From positions 186,001 through 250,000 of the forward strand of contig JAEVYT010000030.1 of NCBI GenBank assembly GCA_023392615.1: DNA of 64,000 nt. Reading direction: 5' to 3'. Position 1 is the first letter of the stretch. Every line of letters begins with the position of its first letter. Positions 41,837 through 51,610 of the stretch are shown here, piece by piece. This stretch comes from Bacillota bacterium (GTDB taxonomy: Bacteria; Bacillota; Clostridia; Lachnospirales; Lachnospiraceae). The notes under the pieces are model-generated. The model ran no database searches and was not told the DNA's origin. It saw only the letters and a list, made by a program, of their open reading frames with translations. The position numbers and the translations under genes were made by a program.

Positions 41837-42433
41837 TTACTCTTCAATTTCAAAGGGTTCTCCGTGTCCGGGATATATAGTTTTTACATTGTGTTGCTGA
41901 ATCATATTCCAGCTGTCAGCAATGACCGTATTGTATTCTTCCGGTTTGAATATAGTAGGTAAATCTCCGATAAAGGCAAATTTATCATCAATAACTAGGC
42001 TGATACTATCATCACTATGCCCTGGAGTGGATAAGAGTTCGCCATGTATATTAAGTGATTCAAAAAAACTTCGACTGTCCGAATTATTAATCACAATATT
42101 ATTACTGTTTGTTATATCCTTAAAATTAGCCTTAGGATTTTTCTTGAAAAAGGTATTGAGCCGATTGTAATATGGGAGCTGGGATTCATGTAAAATAAGA
42201 TTTGTACCCAGATCCTTTAGGTTTTGAGTAAGACCGGCATGTCCCGGATGAAAATGTGTGATAATTAAATAATCCACCTCATTTACCGGAATATTATTTT
42301 GATAAAGCAGTTGAAGAAGTTGAGAAAATGTATCCGGCCAACCGGTATCTACCATGATCCATCCTTCATTTGCCGGAATAAGATAACAATTTGCTGATTT
42401 ATATGTTAATTGTACTACTTTCACGTGATTCAC
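41837..42433 (-). CDS. MBL-fold metallo-hydrolase
   Basis: A 198-residue protein with the metallo-beta-lactamase metal motif HFHPGHAG (HxHxGH form, residues ~60-67) preceded by VDTGWPDTF. Further metal-ligand positions are in LSTPGHSDDSI, AFIGDLPTIF and IYPGHGEPFE near the C-terminus. The family includes glyoxalase II-like thioesterases and many unknown hydrolases, and the substrate cannot be told. It follows a 68-codon unknown gene by 16 bases, so the two are co-transcribed. Confidence 0.87.
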   Translation of the reverse strand: MNHVKVVQLTYKSANCYLIPANEGWIMVDTGWPDTFSQLLQLLYQNNIPVNEVDYLIITHFHPGHAGLTQNLKDLGTNLILHESQLPYYNRLNTFFKKNPKANFKDITNSNNIVINNSDSRSFFESLNIHGELLSTPGHSDDSISLVIDDKFAFIGDLPTIFKPEEYNTVIADSWNMIQQHNVKTIYPGHGEPFEIEE

Positions 42434-42449
42434 CTCATAATTAAAAATA

Positions 42450-42656
42450 TTATCTGTTGTAACCTACTTCTATGATGTCTGATATTTGGCAACGATATGA
42501 TTTTATAACATTTCCTGTGACCAGAACAAATTTTTTGTCTGCGTTAAGATCCGGATCCCAGGTAAATGGTATGGTATCATACATAGAATGACGATCTAGT
42601 AATGAATCATCATAAGGTGTAACTTTTATTCTATTGTTCATCATATTATTTGTCAT
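42450..42656 (-). CDS. Small protein of unknown function
   Basis: A 68-residue protein that I do not recognise. It is soluble, with a C-terminal beta-rich segment (KKFVLVTGNVIKSYRCQISDIIEVGYNR) containing one cysteine and acidic/aromatic residues in the first half. AGGGGTG precedes the ATG at suitable spacing. The stop is 16 bases before the MBL-fold hydrolase start, so they form a two-gene operon and may act together. Confidence 0.6.
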   Translation of the reverse strand: MTNNMMNNRIKVTPYDDSLLDRHSMYDTIPFTWDPDLNADKKFVLVTGNVIKSYRCQISDIIEVGYNR

Positions 42657-42833
42657 GTCAACACCCCTGTTTTAAGCATATTAAAGTATTTGCAATTATG
42701 CAGATTAGATCCATTCGTATTCGAACATTCTGTATTATCGCAAATAATATCTAAATGTATTATCAATACTATATAACGATTTGAAATAGATTTCAAGTAC
42801 CAGCCGTTTCTTGTAATAAAAAAATTACCATAA

Positions 42834-42894
42834 AAATACTCTCTTTATCAGGCATTATTAATTTTCAAACCATTACGCTGACAAGAGAGTATTT
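42834..42894 (-). terminator. Terminator of the P-type ATPase gene
   Basis: A 12-bp perfect stem (AAATACTCTCTT at 42834-42845 with its complement at 42883-42894). On the minus strand five T follow. The rest of the 328-base gap (42657-42984) is AT-rich and no further gene or signal was recognised. Confidence 0.75.
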
Positions 42895-42984
42895 ATTTTT
42901 TGAAAAATTATTATTATGAATTACTAATGACTATATTATAAGTAGATACTTTGTAATTCTAAAGTTATATACAGCGAACAACTC

Positions 42985-45675
42985 TTATGACTTCTTGAAG
43001 TAAGAATTTATATTCTTTTGCAGTTCAATCACGATAATTGGAACAAAGGCTAAAAATAGAGCGATAGCCCATTGTTGGGTGGTTAATCCAACTACTTGGA
43101 ATATTTTTGCAAGTGGAGCGATTGTGATTACGGAGATCTGAAGGGTTGCACATATAATAAAGGATATTACAAGATTCATATTGCTAAATAAGCCTATCGT
43201 TGACAGAGAATGTTCACTTCTCATATTGAAAGAGTGGAACAGCTGTGAGAGACTTAGTACTGCAAATGCCATCGTTCTACCTACCCAAGGGGTCATATCA
43301 TCGGTACAGCAATTTGCTTTATTTGACTGAAGATATGCAGGCAGGTCATAGTGATGATATCCTATCGCGAACGCTAGTAATGCCAATGAACCGATCATCA
43401 TTCCTTCTAGTATGATTTTAAGTGCTAGGCCATCTGCGAACATGCCTTTCTTTGGAGAGACTGGTTTCTTTTTCATGATATCTTTATCCGTGGGTTCTAC
43501 ACCGAGCGAGATAGCTGGCAGAGAATCCGTTACAAGGTTTACCCAAAGTAGTTGAACGGCAACTAAAGGAGTTGGCAAACCAAGAAGAATAGCAACGAAT
43601 ATAGTCAATATCTCTCCAATATTACTTGATAGAAGAAAATGAACTGCTTTTTTTATGTTATCATAAATTCCGCGTCCTTCTTTAACAGCGGATACAATTG
43701 TAGCAAAATTATCATCGGTTAGAATCATATCAGCGGCATTTTTAGCTACATCAGTACCAGTGATTCCCATTGCACAGCCAATATCAGCTGCATTTAAAGC
43801 AGGTGCATCATTTACTCCGTCACCTGTCATAGCAACCACATTTCCTTTGCGCTGGAATGCTTTTACAATTCTTACCTTATGTTCCGGAGATACTCTGGCA
43901 AATACACTAAAGCGGTTGATATGCTCCGTAAGATCTTCATTACTCATTCGATTTAGTGCGTCCCCTGTGATAGCCTCTTCACCACCAACCAAAATACCGA
44001 GTTCTTTCGCGATTGCTTTGGCAGTTAATACGTGATCACCGGTAATCATTACCGGCTTGATTCCGGCATGTCGACACAGTGAAACAGCTTCTTTTACCTC
44101 ATCTCTCGGAGGATCAATCATTCCGACTAAACCAATTAAAATCAAATCATTTTCCAGCTGATCGGGGTTAGCACGAGATATAGGTTTAGAAAGATTTTTA
44201 TAAGCGACAGCTATAACACGCAATGCTTTTTCTGTCATCTCGTTGTTAACGGAATTTAAGCGTACCCTGTCCCTGGAAGTAATCGGGGAAGGATTACCAT
44301 TAAGATAATAATGCGTACAATGCCCTAACAAGTAATCAAAAGCTCCCTTTGTAATGCTACGATATGTATTGTCTGAAGCTTTATGTACAGTTGTCATTAA
44401 CTTTCTTGACGAATCAAATGGGATTTCATTGATACGTTGATAGGTTTTGTCTAGATCAAGCTTATTAGAACCGGTTTGATAAGCAGCAAGTACTAATGCT
44501 TTTTCAGTAGGTTCACCGGTTACTGTGGCTCCTTTATTATCAATTTGTAGAATAGCATCATTACACAACGCAGCATGGGATAGAAGAAAGGATGCAAAAT
44601 CTCCATTCATATTTTCCTTACCTGTAATGGAACTGACTTGTGTAACCGTCATAACATTCTGTGTTAAGGTTCCGGTTTTATCGGAACAGATAACAGTGGC
44701 ACTACCTAGAGTTTCTACTGCAGGTAATTTACGAATGACAGCATTTTTCTTAGCCATACGCTGTACACCCAGTGAGAGCATAATGGTTACGATTGCTGGT
44801 AGCCCTTCCGGTATGGCTGCTACTGCAAGACTTACCGAGGTCATAAACATATCAAATACCGGCATTTGCTTTAATAATCCAATTATGAAGATGCAGATAC
44901 AGATGGATAAAGCCGCGATACCAAGAACCTTTCCCGTTTTAGCCAAACGCTTTTGCAGCGGCGTCATAGGAGTTTCTTCATCCATAATCAATGTTGCTAT
45001 ATGACCAACCTGAGTATTCATTCCTGTGTCTGTAACGACTGCAATACCCCTTCCATAGGTTATAGTACTGGTAGCAAGCACCATATTATGACGATCAATA
45101 ATGTTGGTATCCGGACTTAGCTTAACCTCAGCTATTTTCTCTACAGGGTGGGACTCACCAGTGAGAGAGGCTTCTTCTGCCTTTAGATTAACTGAGGAGA
45201 CCAATCTCGCATCCGCAGGAACATAACCGCCGGTTTCCAGCATAATAATGTCACCTGGCACAAGATCACTTGAATCGATCAAGGATACTTTACCATCACG
45301 CAAAACATGAGCGGACGGAGCAGACATTTTTTTAAGAGCTTCCAGTGCCTTCTCTGCTCGTGCCTCCTGTAAAACTCCAAGAGTTGCATTCACTACAATA
45401 ATAACTAATATGATAATTGGATCGACAAAATCCGGTTTGCCTTCAAAATAGGATACTGCAAATGAGATAACAGCGGCAAGGATTAAGATGATGATCATGA
45501 AATCAGCAAATTGTTCAAAGAATTTAACTACGAGGTTTTTGCCCTTTTTCGTAGTTAAGATATTTTTACCATAGGTTTGCTGTCTTTCTTTTGATTCTTT
45601 CGTAGATAAGCCCTGATCCAGCGAGACCCCTAATTTGTTTAAGGTCTCTTCTATGGATAAACTGTGCCATTGCAT
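42985..45675 (-). CDS. Calcium-type P-type ATPase (P2A/PMCA-like)
   Basis: About 896 residues. It has the standard layout: actuator domain with SLTGESHPVEK, phosphorylation site DKTGTLTQN, TM4 motif AVAAIPEGLPAIVTIML, nucleotide-binding region with KGAFDYLL, hinge TGDGVNDAPALNAADIG, and about ten membrane segments. The PEGLP motif and overall similarity to SERCA-type bacterial pumps indicate Ca2+ (or Mn2+) export. I placed the start at 45675 (MQWHSLSIEET) because AGGAG is correctly spaced; the frame opens slightly earlier at a GTG. The gene is followed by a terminator and preceded on the same strand by the dedA gene. Confidence 0.95.
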   Translation of the reverse strand: MQWHSLSIEETLNKLGVSLDQGLSTKESKERQQTYGKNILTTKKGKNLVVKFFEQFADFMIIILILAAVISFAVSYFEGKPDFVDPIIILVIIVVNATLGVLQEARAEKALEALKKMSAPSAHVLRDGKVSLIDSSDLVPGDIIMLETGGYVPADARLVSSVNLKAEEASLTGESHPVEKIAEVKLSPDTNIIDRHNMVLATSTITYGRGIAVVTDTGMNTQVGHIATLIMDEETPMTPLQKRLAKTGKVLGIAALSICICIFIIGLLKQMPVFDMFMTSVSLAVAAIPEGLPAIVTIMLSLGVQRMAKKNAVIRKLPAVETLGSATVICSDKTGTLTQNVMTVTQVSSITGKENMNGDFASFLLSHAALCNDAILQIDNKGATVTGEPTEKALVLAAYQTGSNKLDLDKTYQRINEIPFDSSRKLMTTVHKASDNTYRSITKGAFDYLLGHCTHYYLNGNPSPITSRDRVRLNSVNNEMTEKALRVIAVAYKNLSKPISRANPDQLENDLILIGLVGMIDPPRDEVKEAVSLCRHAGIKPVMITGDHVLTAKAIAKELGILVGGEEAITGDALNRMSNEDLTEHINRFSVFARVSPEHKVRIVKAFQRKGNVVAMTGDGVNDAPALNAADIGCAMGITGTDVAKNAADMILTDDNFATIVSAVKEGRGIYDNIKKAVHFLLSSNIGEILTIFVAILLGLPTPLVAVQLLWVNLVTDSLPAISLGVEPTDKDIMKKKPVSPKKGMFADGLALKIILEGMMIGSLALLAFAIGYHHYDLPAYLQSNKANCCTDDMTPWVGRTMAFAVLSLSQLFHSFNMRSEHSLSTIGLFSNMNLVISFIICATLQISVITIAPLAKIFQVVGLTTQQWAIALFLAFVPIIVIELQKNINSYFKKS

Positions 45676-45778
45676 AGAGGTTCTCACTCCTGGTTAGGAA
45701 ATCTTCTTTAAATTATATGAGTCATGCTTCGGATTATGAATGCTTTGTTGGATAAGTCACCAGAGGCAAATCAGGAAA

Positions 45779-46396
45779 TCAATCTTTGACCCATTTAATT
45801 TTACTTTTTTTCCTTTTTTGTATAACGAAGTTAATGATGAGAATCGCTGCGAAAGCTATAGCAACAGGGATTAGATTATGTTTATAGCGATTGTAATATT
45901 CACCCACATTCTTATAATTTTCGCGAAGAATATACCCAAGACCAATTAAAATTGTATTCCAAACTGTGATGCCAAGAGCTGATGCTGTAAAATAGGTAAC
46001 AGGATTAAGCTTGGAGGCACCTGCAATCAGAGCAATATAGGTTCGAATGAGAGGAATAACACGACCAATACAAACAGTGGCAGCTCCATGGGTGTTGAAC
46101 TTTTCATAGGCGGAATCAATCCCCTTTTGTGTTTTAGGGAATTTTCGAGTAATGGAGCCAATAATAGCACCTCCTCCATACCAGCCTAACGCATAACATA
46201 AACCGGTTCCGATAAGGCCGGCAATCACACTCAACGGGAGTATAACGAAGAAGTTAGTGTTATTAATCGAAGCAACAGCGCCGGAGAATGGTAGTACAAT
46301 TTCGCTGGAGACAGGAAAGCAAGCATACTCAAGTAATATGATGATAAACATCGCGATTAAACCATAGTCCGAGATAAAATCCATAATAATATTCAT
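45779..46396 (-). CDS. DedA family membrane protein
   Basis: About 205 residues with several membrane segments. Family motifs are EYACFPVSSEIVLPFSGAVAS, GWYGGGAIIGSITRKFPKTQKGI and FNTHGAATVCIGRVIPLIRTYIALIAGASKL; the FxxRxxPxxR-like block carries the functional arginines. DedA proteins are thought to flip undecaprenyl phosphate or phospholipids across the membrane. AAGGAGAG before the ATG at 46396 (MNIIMDFISDYG) is decisive; an earlier in-frame ATG at 46438 has no site. It lies upstream of the Ca2+-type ATPase gene and may share its transcript. Confidence 0.92.
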   Translation of the reverse strand: MNIIMDFISDYGLIAMFIIILLEYACFPVSSEIVLPFSGAVASINNTNFFVILPLSVIAGLIGTGLCYALGWYGGGAIIGSITRKFPKTQKGIDSAYEKFNTHGAATVCIGRVIPLIRTYIALIAGASKLNPVTYFTASALGITVWNTILIGLGYILRENYKNVGEYYNRYKHNLIPVAIAFAAILIINFVIQKRKKSKIKWVKD

Positions 46397-46499
46397 ATAC
46401 TCTCCTTGATTTATAATAATTCTTTTAATTATATTCATATGGCTTGGTCAACATGAGGAAGGACATGTAGTATCGAGATGGTGTTTTCGTACAAAATCC

Positions 46500-46527
46500 T
46501 TGACAAAACTACAAAGCATGATATATT
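46500..46527 (+). promoter_or_regulatory. Promoter for the leuS T-box transcript
   Basis: TTGACA (46500-46505), 16 bases, TATATT (46522-46527), directly before the T-box stem I. Confidence 0.75.
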
Positions 46528-46534
46528 TATATAG

Positions 46535-46816
46535 AGTTAATTAGTAATAGATATAAAGCTAGGACAAGGAGTATTAAGAGTCCCTGTGCTTCCAGAGAGC
46601 TGTCGGATGGTGTGAGACAGTAGCAGCACACTCCCAACTCGCCTTTGAGCTCTCTGACTGAACAAAAGTAGGTTGGGGCGGTATTCCCGTTATCGAAATC
46701 AAGTGCGTATGGTCATTCTACTTTAGGGCATAATATAAGTAGAAATGATATTACGAAACAGAGTGGTACCACGGAAGATATCCTTTCGTCTCTTAATTGA
46801 GGCGGAAGGTTTTTTT
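46535..46816 (+). promoter_or_regulatory. T-box leader, leucine-specific
   Basis: A T-box riboswitch controlling leuS. The T-box sequence GAGTGGTACCACGG lies at 46761-46774 and is followed by the terminator stem (CCTTTCGTCTC/GAGGCGGAAGG, 46782-46809) and seven T. The specifier region reads CCCAACTCGCC with CTC (Leu) at 46638-46640, followed by TTTGAGC as in the tyrosine T-box. Uncharged tRNA-Leu would promote antitermination. Confidence 0.92.
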
Positions 46817-46865
46817 AATTATATTAAAATAAATGTATATGATCATATTGATTGGAGGAGAAACT

Positions 46866-49274
46866 ATGGCAGCACCTTATAATCATAAGGAAGTCGAAAA
46901 GAAATGGAGTAAATACTGGGAAGAGAACCCGGTTAATCCTAAAGACGGTAAGAAACCGAAATATTACTGCTTGGATATGTTCCCATATCCATCAGGAAGC
47001 GGTTTGCACGTAGGACACTGGAGAGGGTATGTAATCAGTGACGTATGGAGCAGATATAAGATCCTTAAGGGCTATTATATCATTCATCCAATGGGATGGG
47101 ATGCATTCGGTCTTCCGGCTGAAAATTATGCGATTAAGATGGGTGTACATCCAAGCAAATCAACTGCTGAAAATGTGGCAAATATTAAGAAACAGATTAA
47201 TGAAATTGCAGCAATCTATGATTGGGATATGGAAGTGAATACGACTGATCCTAATTTCTATAAATGGACACAGTGGATCTTTATCAAAATGTTTAAAGCT
47301 GGGTTAGCATATGAAAAGCAGATGCCGATTAACTGGTGTCCTTCCTGTAAAACAGGTCTTGCAAATGAAGAAGTGGTAAACGGTGAATGTGAACGATGCC
47401 ATTCTTCAGTTACCAAGAAAAACTTAAAGCAATGGATGTTAAAGATCACTCAATATGCTGATCGTCTATTGGAAGATTTGAATAAGCTTGAGTGGCCTGA
47501 GAAGGTTAAGAAAATGCAATCTGACTGGATTGGTAAGAGCTATGGCGCAGAGGTTGATTTCACAGTGGATGGAACAGAGCAATCAATCCGTGTCTACACA
47601 ACCAGACCTGATACGTTATATGGTGCAACCTTTATGGTTCTCGCTCCGGAGCATGCAATGGCAAAGGAACTCGCTACTGATGAGACAAGAGCGGCGGTAG
47701 AGGATTATATCTTCAAATCCTCTATGAGATCCTCTGTAGATCGTATGCAGGATAAAGAAAAGACCGGTGTATTCACTGGAAGCTATGCTATAAATCCAAT
47801 TACAAAGAAGTTAATCCCTATCTGGTTATCCGATTATGTACTTGCTGATTATGGTACTGGTGCGATTATGTGTGTACCTGCACATGATGATCGTGACTTT
47901 GATTTTGCTACCAAATTCGGTATTCCGATTATTCAGGTTATCTCTCCGGATGGAAAAGAAAATCCGGAACTTACACAGGCATATACTGACCCTGGAATCA
48001 TGATAAATTCAGGTGACTGGACAGGGATGGAATCTTCTAAGGCGAAGCAGGAAGTTCCAGATATGCTCGATGAACTGGGTATCGGTAAGAAAACTGTAAA
48101 CTATAAATTGCGTGACTGGGTATTCTCAAGACAACGTTATTGGGGTGAGCCGATTCCGATAGTTCACTGTGAACACTGCGGTGCAGTTCCAGTTCCTGAG
48201 GATCAACTTCCGTTATTATTACCGGAGGTAGAAAAGTATCAGCCAACCGGTACAGGTGAATCACCGCTTGCTGACATTCATGAATGGGTTAACACAACCT
48301 GTCCTGAGTGTGGTGCCCCAGCGAAAAGAGAAACAAATACCATGCCTCAGTGGGCAGGCTCTTCCTGGTATTTCTTACGTTATGTAGATAATAAGAATGA
48401 TAAGGAATTGGTATCCAAGGAGAAGGCACATGAATTGCTTCCTGTAGATATGTATATTGGTGGAGTTGAGCATGCGGTTCTTCACTTACTTTACTCCAGA
48501 TTTTATACCAAATTCTTAAATGATATTGGTGTTGTTGACTTTGATGAACCATTTACGAAGTTATTTAATCAGGGTATGGTAGGTAAAAATGGCGCCAAAA
48601 TGAGTAAGTCAATGGGAAATGTAGTTTCACCCGATGATCTAGTGAATGATTATGGTTGTGATTCTTTAAGAATGTATGAATTATTCGTTGGACCACCGGA
48701 ACTAGATTGTGAATGGGATGACAGAGGTATTGATGGTGTGTACCGATTTATCAACCGTTTTTATAATCTAGTTATGGATAATAAAGATAGTCAAGTTGTT
48801 CCAACTACAGACATGATTAAGCTTCGTAACAGAATGGTATATGACATCACTACTCGTCTTGAAACTTTCAGTTTAAATACCGTTGTCAGTGGCTTTATGG
48901 AATATAATAATAAAATGCTAGATATGGTGAAAAAAACAGGAGGTATTGATAGAGAGACATTAGAAACAGCAGTCATCTTATTGGCTCCGTTTATTCCTCA
49001 TGTTAGTGAAGAATTATGGCAGCAGTTAGGTCATACCGAATCAGTATTCAAAAACACTTGGCCTATTTATGATGAAGAGAAGATGAAGGACAGTGAGATC
49101 GAGATAGCGGTACAGCTTAACGGAAAGACAAAGACTACTGTATTAGTAGCAGCAGAAGCAGCAAAAGATGATATAATTGCTATAGCAAAAGAGGCTGTTG
49201 CAGATAAACTTACCGGAACTATAGTGAAAGAGATCTATGTACCGGGCAAGATTGTAAATATTGTTGTAAAATAG
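46866..49274 (+). CDS. leuS: Leucyl-tRNA synthetase
   Basis: About 802 residues, normal for bacterial LeuRS. The HIGH motif is HVGH in YPSGSGLHVGHWRGY, and the KMSKS motif is intact in GAKMSKSMGNVVSPDD. The CP1 editing domain is recognisable by TTRPDTLYGATFMVLAPEH and CVPAHDDRDFDFA. The zinc-domain cysteines are in CPSCKTGL and CERCHSS. I placed the start at 46866, after GGAGGAGAAACT; an upstream in-frame ATG at 46833 is unlikely. The gene is controlled by the leucine T-box directly upstream. Confidence 0.97.
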   Translation: MAAPYNHKEVEKKWSKYWEENPVNPKDGKKPKYYCLDMFPYPSGSGLHVGHWRGYVISDVWSRYKILKGYYIIHPMGWDAFGLPAENYAIKMGVHPSKSTAENVANIKKQINEIAAIYDWDMEVNTTDPNFYKWTQWIFIKMFKAGLAYEKQMPINWCPSCKTGLANEEVVNGECERCHSSVTKKNLKQWMLKITQYADRLLEDLNKLEWPEKVKKMQSDWIGKSYGAEVDFTVDGTEQSIRVYTTRPDTLYGATFMVLAPEHAMAKELATDETRAAVEDYIFKSSMRSSVDRMQDKEKTGVFTGSYAINPITKKLIPIWLSDYVLADYGTGAIMCVPAHDDRDFDFATKFGIPIIQVISPDGKENPELTQAYTDPGIMINSGDWTGMESSKAKQEVPDMLDELGIGKKTVNYKLRDWVFSRQRYWGEPIPIVHCEHCGAVPVPEDQLPLLLPEVEKYQPTGTGESPLADIHEWVNTTCPECGAPAKRETNTMPQWAGSSWYFLRYVDNKNDKELVSKEKAHELLPVDMYIGGVEHAVLHLLYSRFYTKFLNDIGVVDFDEPFTKLFNQGMVGKNGAKMSKSMGNVVSPDDLVNDYGCDSLRMYELFVGPPELDCEWDDRGIDGVYRFINRFYNLVMDNKDSQVVPTTDMIKLRNRMVYDITTRLETFSLNTVVSGFMEYNNKMLDMVKKTGGIDRETLETAVILLAPFIPHVSEELWQQLGHTESVFKNTWPIYDEEKMKDSEIEIAVQLNGKTKTTVLVAAEAAKDDIIAIAKEAVADKLTGTIVKEIYVPGKIVNIVVK

Positions 49275-49286
49275 GAATCACATGAT

Positions 49287-49362
49287 AAAATCACTTTATT
49301 ATGAAAGTTATCAAAGCGAATGAATGTATATTTGCTCTTATGCTTCTGGATAAAGTGATTTT
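49287..49362 (+). terminator. Long-stem terminator after leuS
   Basis: A 13-bp perfect outer stem (AAAATCACTTTAT at 49287-49299 with its complement at 49350-49362) has a structured 50-base interior and is followed by TTTATTT. Confidence 0.75.
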
Positions 49363-49506
49363 TATTTATTTAAAAAATTGGCTACCAAATCCCAAATATT
49401 TGTGATACACTTGTTATAAGTATGGCATTTGTTGGATAATACTTATATATTAATAAAATATTATACATAAGACTAATCTACATAAAGCGAGTTTAGGGGG
49501 TTTGAG

Positions 49507-50106
49507 ATGAAATTAATAAGTAAATTCTCAAAGAGTGATTTAATTAAAATACCGAATATATTATGTTATATTCGATTATTATTGATACCATGTTTTGTGA
49601 TTTTGTATATAAAGGCTGAATCGCCTAGAGATTATCTCCGTGCTGGTTTGGTGGTGTTCATATCTGGTTTAACAGATTTTTTTGATGGAATGATTGCCAG
49701 GAAGTTTGATATGATCACTGATTTTGGTAAGTTGATTGACCCCTTGGCTGATAAATTAACCCAGGCAGCATTAATATTTGTCTTGGTTGTTAAAATAAGA
49801 TGGATGTTCCTGTTACTTATTCTATTCGTATTGATGCAGGCGTTTCTGCTAATTGCAGGTATTGTGATGCTAAGAAAGGGTACAAAACTAAATGGAGCAA
49901 AGTGGTTTGGAAAGGTTTCAACAACCATATTCTATGCAGTAATGCTGGTGTTGATATCGGTTCCCACACTGGGATATTCGGTGACGAATATACTGATTCT
50001 TATTTGTGGGGGATTCCTGTTATTATCATTACTGATGTATGCGAAGGAATATACAGATTTGTATCATAAGTTGAATCGAGATAAAAAAAGTGTAGTTAGT
50101 AAGTAG
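49507..50106 (+). CDS. pgsA: CDP-diacylglycerol-glycerol-3-phosphate 3-phosphatidyltransferase
   Basis: A 199-residue integral membrane enzyme (EC 2.7.8.5) making phosphatidylglycerol phosphate. The CDP-alcohol phosphotransferase signature appears as DFFDGMIARKFDMITDFGKLIDPLADKL, matching DG(x)2AR(x)8G(x)3D(x)3D. Five to six membrane segments follow, and IPNILCYIRLLLIPCFVILYI starts the protein. No obvious operon partner; leuS lies upstream with its own terminator. A GGGGG-type site precedes the ATG. Confidence 0.93.
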   Translation: MKLISKFSKSDLIKIPNILCYIRLLLIPCFVILYIKAESPRDYLRAGLVVFISGLTDFFDGMIARKFDMITDFGKLIDPLADKLTQAALIFVLVVKIRWMFLLLILFVLMQAFLLIAGIVMLRKGTKLNGAKWFGKVSTTIFYAVMLVLISVPTLGYSVTNILILICGGFLLLSLLMYAKEYTDLYHKLNRDKKSVVSK

Positions 50107-50188
50107 TATCATTTGAATAAATAATGTCAGTGTTGTCAGATTGATATGATAAGATATTTGGATATAAAAAGTTAAGTATAATAATTAG

Positions 50189-50263
50189 AAAGACACTCCT
50201 GGATTTATAACGAAATCGTTCTTTAAAAGCACGACTTCAGTATGATTCCGGAGTGTCTTTTTT
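50189..50263 (+). terminator. Terminator between pgsA and the convergent lacI-type gene
   Basis: An 11-bp perfect outer stem (AAAGACACTCC at 50189-50199 with its complement at 50250-50260) is followed by TTTTTT. The 50-base interior folds partly (GGAT/ATTCC). Confidence 0.8.
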
Positions 50264-50270
50264 AAACTAA

Positions 50271-51317
50271 TTAAATAGATTCTGAAACTTGTAATAGTTC
50301 ATTTGCTAGGATTATTCCTGTTCTTTCTTGACATGATGCGGTGCTGGCTCGGGGTATGAATTTAGCCCGCAAGAACAGTTTACTTGTAGGAACATTCTGT
50401 ATTAGGCCATCCAGTAAGAGGAATGCGCTTTTTCCAATATCCTTACGATCTTGCCGAATCGTAGAGATTGAAGGTTGGAACTTTGATGCGATTGCTAAAT
50501 CATCAAAGCCAGTTACACTGATATCTTCAGGCACACGAAATCCGAGATTATGAAGTTCCCTGATTACCCCCACAGCAATCATATCACTGGCACACATAAT
50601 GGCGGTCGCTCCCTCTTTGATAAAGTTTAAGACGTGATCCTTTGCACAGGAGGGTGTGAAATTTCCATATGCTATCAAGTTCTCTTTGAGTTGTAATCTG
50701 TTTTTATGTAAGCCATAAATAAAGGCTTTATTTCTAGTTTCTGATACAATAGAATTCTTTGAACCATTCAAAAATGCAATATTTTGATGCCCTAAATTAC
50801 ATAAATGTTGTACCGCCTGTTCAATTCCTTCAAAACAATCAGTACCAACATAGCCGATATGTTGATTCTCCTCAATATAATTATCGAAAAGTACAGTTGG
50901 TACACTTGTTTTCCCTAGCTGTTGAACCCAGGTCTCACGTAAGGTAAAACCAAGTAAGAATGCTCCGCTATAGCCGTGTTTTAACATGAAAGTATCATAG
51001 TGCTCAATGGTCTGAATATCTAGATTAGCTGGGATTACAGAGACATCCCAATGTCTCTTAGCAGCAGCTAACTTAAATCCTATAATAATCTCATAACCAA
51101 ACTGTTCAATATTCGTATAATCCATATTTTCAATAAATACACATACCTTACGAGTAGTTGGTTCTCTCAACTTCTTTGGTGAATACCCCATCTCTACAGC
51201 GGTATCTAGTACAAGTTGTCTCATCTGTGGACTGATATCGCAGGCACCGTTCAACCCCTTTGATACGGTACTAATTGCAATTCCTAATTTATCGGCAATA
51301 TCCTTAATTGTTGCCAT
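50271..51317 (-). CDS. LacI/GalR family transcriptional regulator
   Basis: About 348 residues. An N-terminal helix-turn-helix (MATIKDIADKLGIAISTVSKGLNG, with KG in place of the usual RALN) is followed by a periplasmic-binding-like sensor domain. AGAGGGGG before the ATG at 51317 sets the start; the frame is open for 44 more codons upstream. It is divergent from malQ-glgP, so it probably senses a maltodextrin or related sugar and represses that operon. I did not recognise a perfect operator palindrome in the 293-base gap; a TTGACA near 51399 followed by TATAAT has an unusually long spacing of 20 bases. Confidence 0.9.
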   Translation of the reverse strand: MATIKDIADKLGIAISTVSKGLNGACDISPQMRQLVLDTAVEMGYSPKKLREPTTRKVCVFIENMDYTNIEQFGYEIIIGFKLAAAKRHWDVSVIPANLDIQTIEHYDTFMLKHGYSGAFLLGFTLRETWVQQLGKTSVPTVLFDNYIEENQHIGYVGTDCFEGIEQAVQHLCNLGHQNIAFLNGSKNSIVSETRNKAFIYGLHKNRLQLKENLIAYGNFTPSCAKDHVLNFIKEGATAIMCASDMIAVGVIRELHNLGFRVPEDISVTGFDDLAIASKFQPSISTIRQDRKDIGKSAFLLLDGLIQNVPTSKLFLRAKFIPRASTASCQERTGIILANELLQVSESI

Positions 51318-51610
51318 AATATCCCCCTCTAATATCTGATAAAACAGAGTATAAACCCATGAACAAAGGTTTTCAATATGCGTTTGATAATTCGCTATTA
51401 TTGACATAAATAGGTGGTTAAAATTGTATAATATTACATAAAATTGCAAATAACATTATGGCATTTAGAGTTGTTACTGAAATTTAAATTATGGTAGCTC
51501 GATTAGGAGGTATTGGCATATATATAATTATAAAGTGTATGGATATATAATAATCCTTTGAACAAAAGCCCTGAGTACCATAAGTATGATAACATTTGGA
51601 AAGGATGTAT

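Noticed and set aside
44525..45004. 159-codon open frame on the plus strand opposite the P-type ATPase gene
   Set aside because: It lies wholly within the strongly supported ATPase coding region on the other strand, has no ribosome binding site and shows no recognisable domain.
51318..51610. TTGACA and TATAAT words in the lacI-malQ gap as a malQ promoter, and a LacI operator
   Set aside because: Their spacing is 20 bases, too long for a standard promoter, and no convincing palindrome centred on CG was found.
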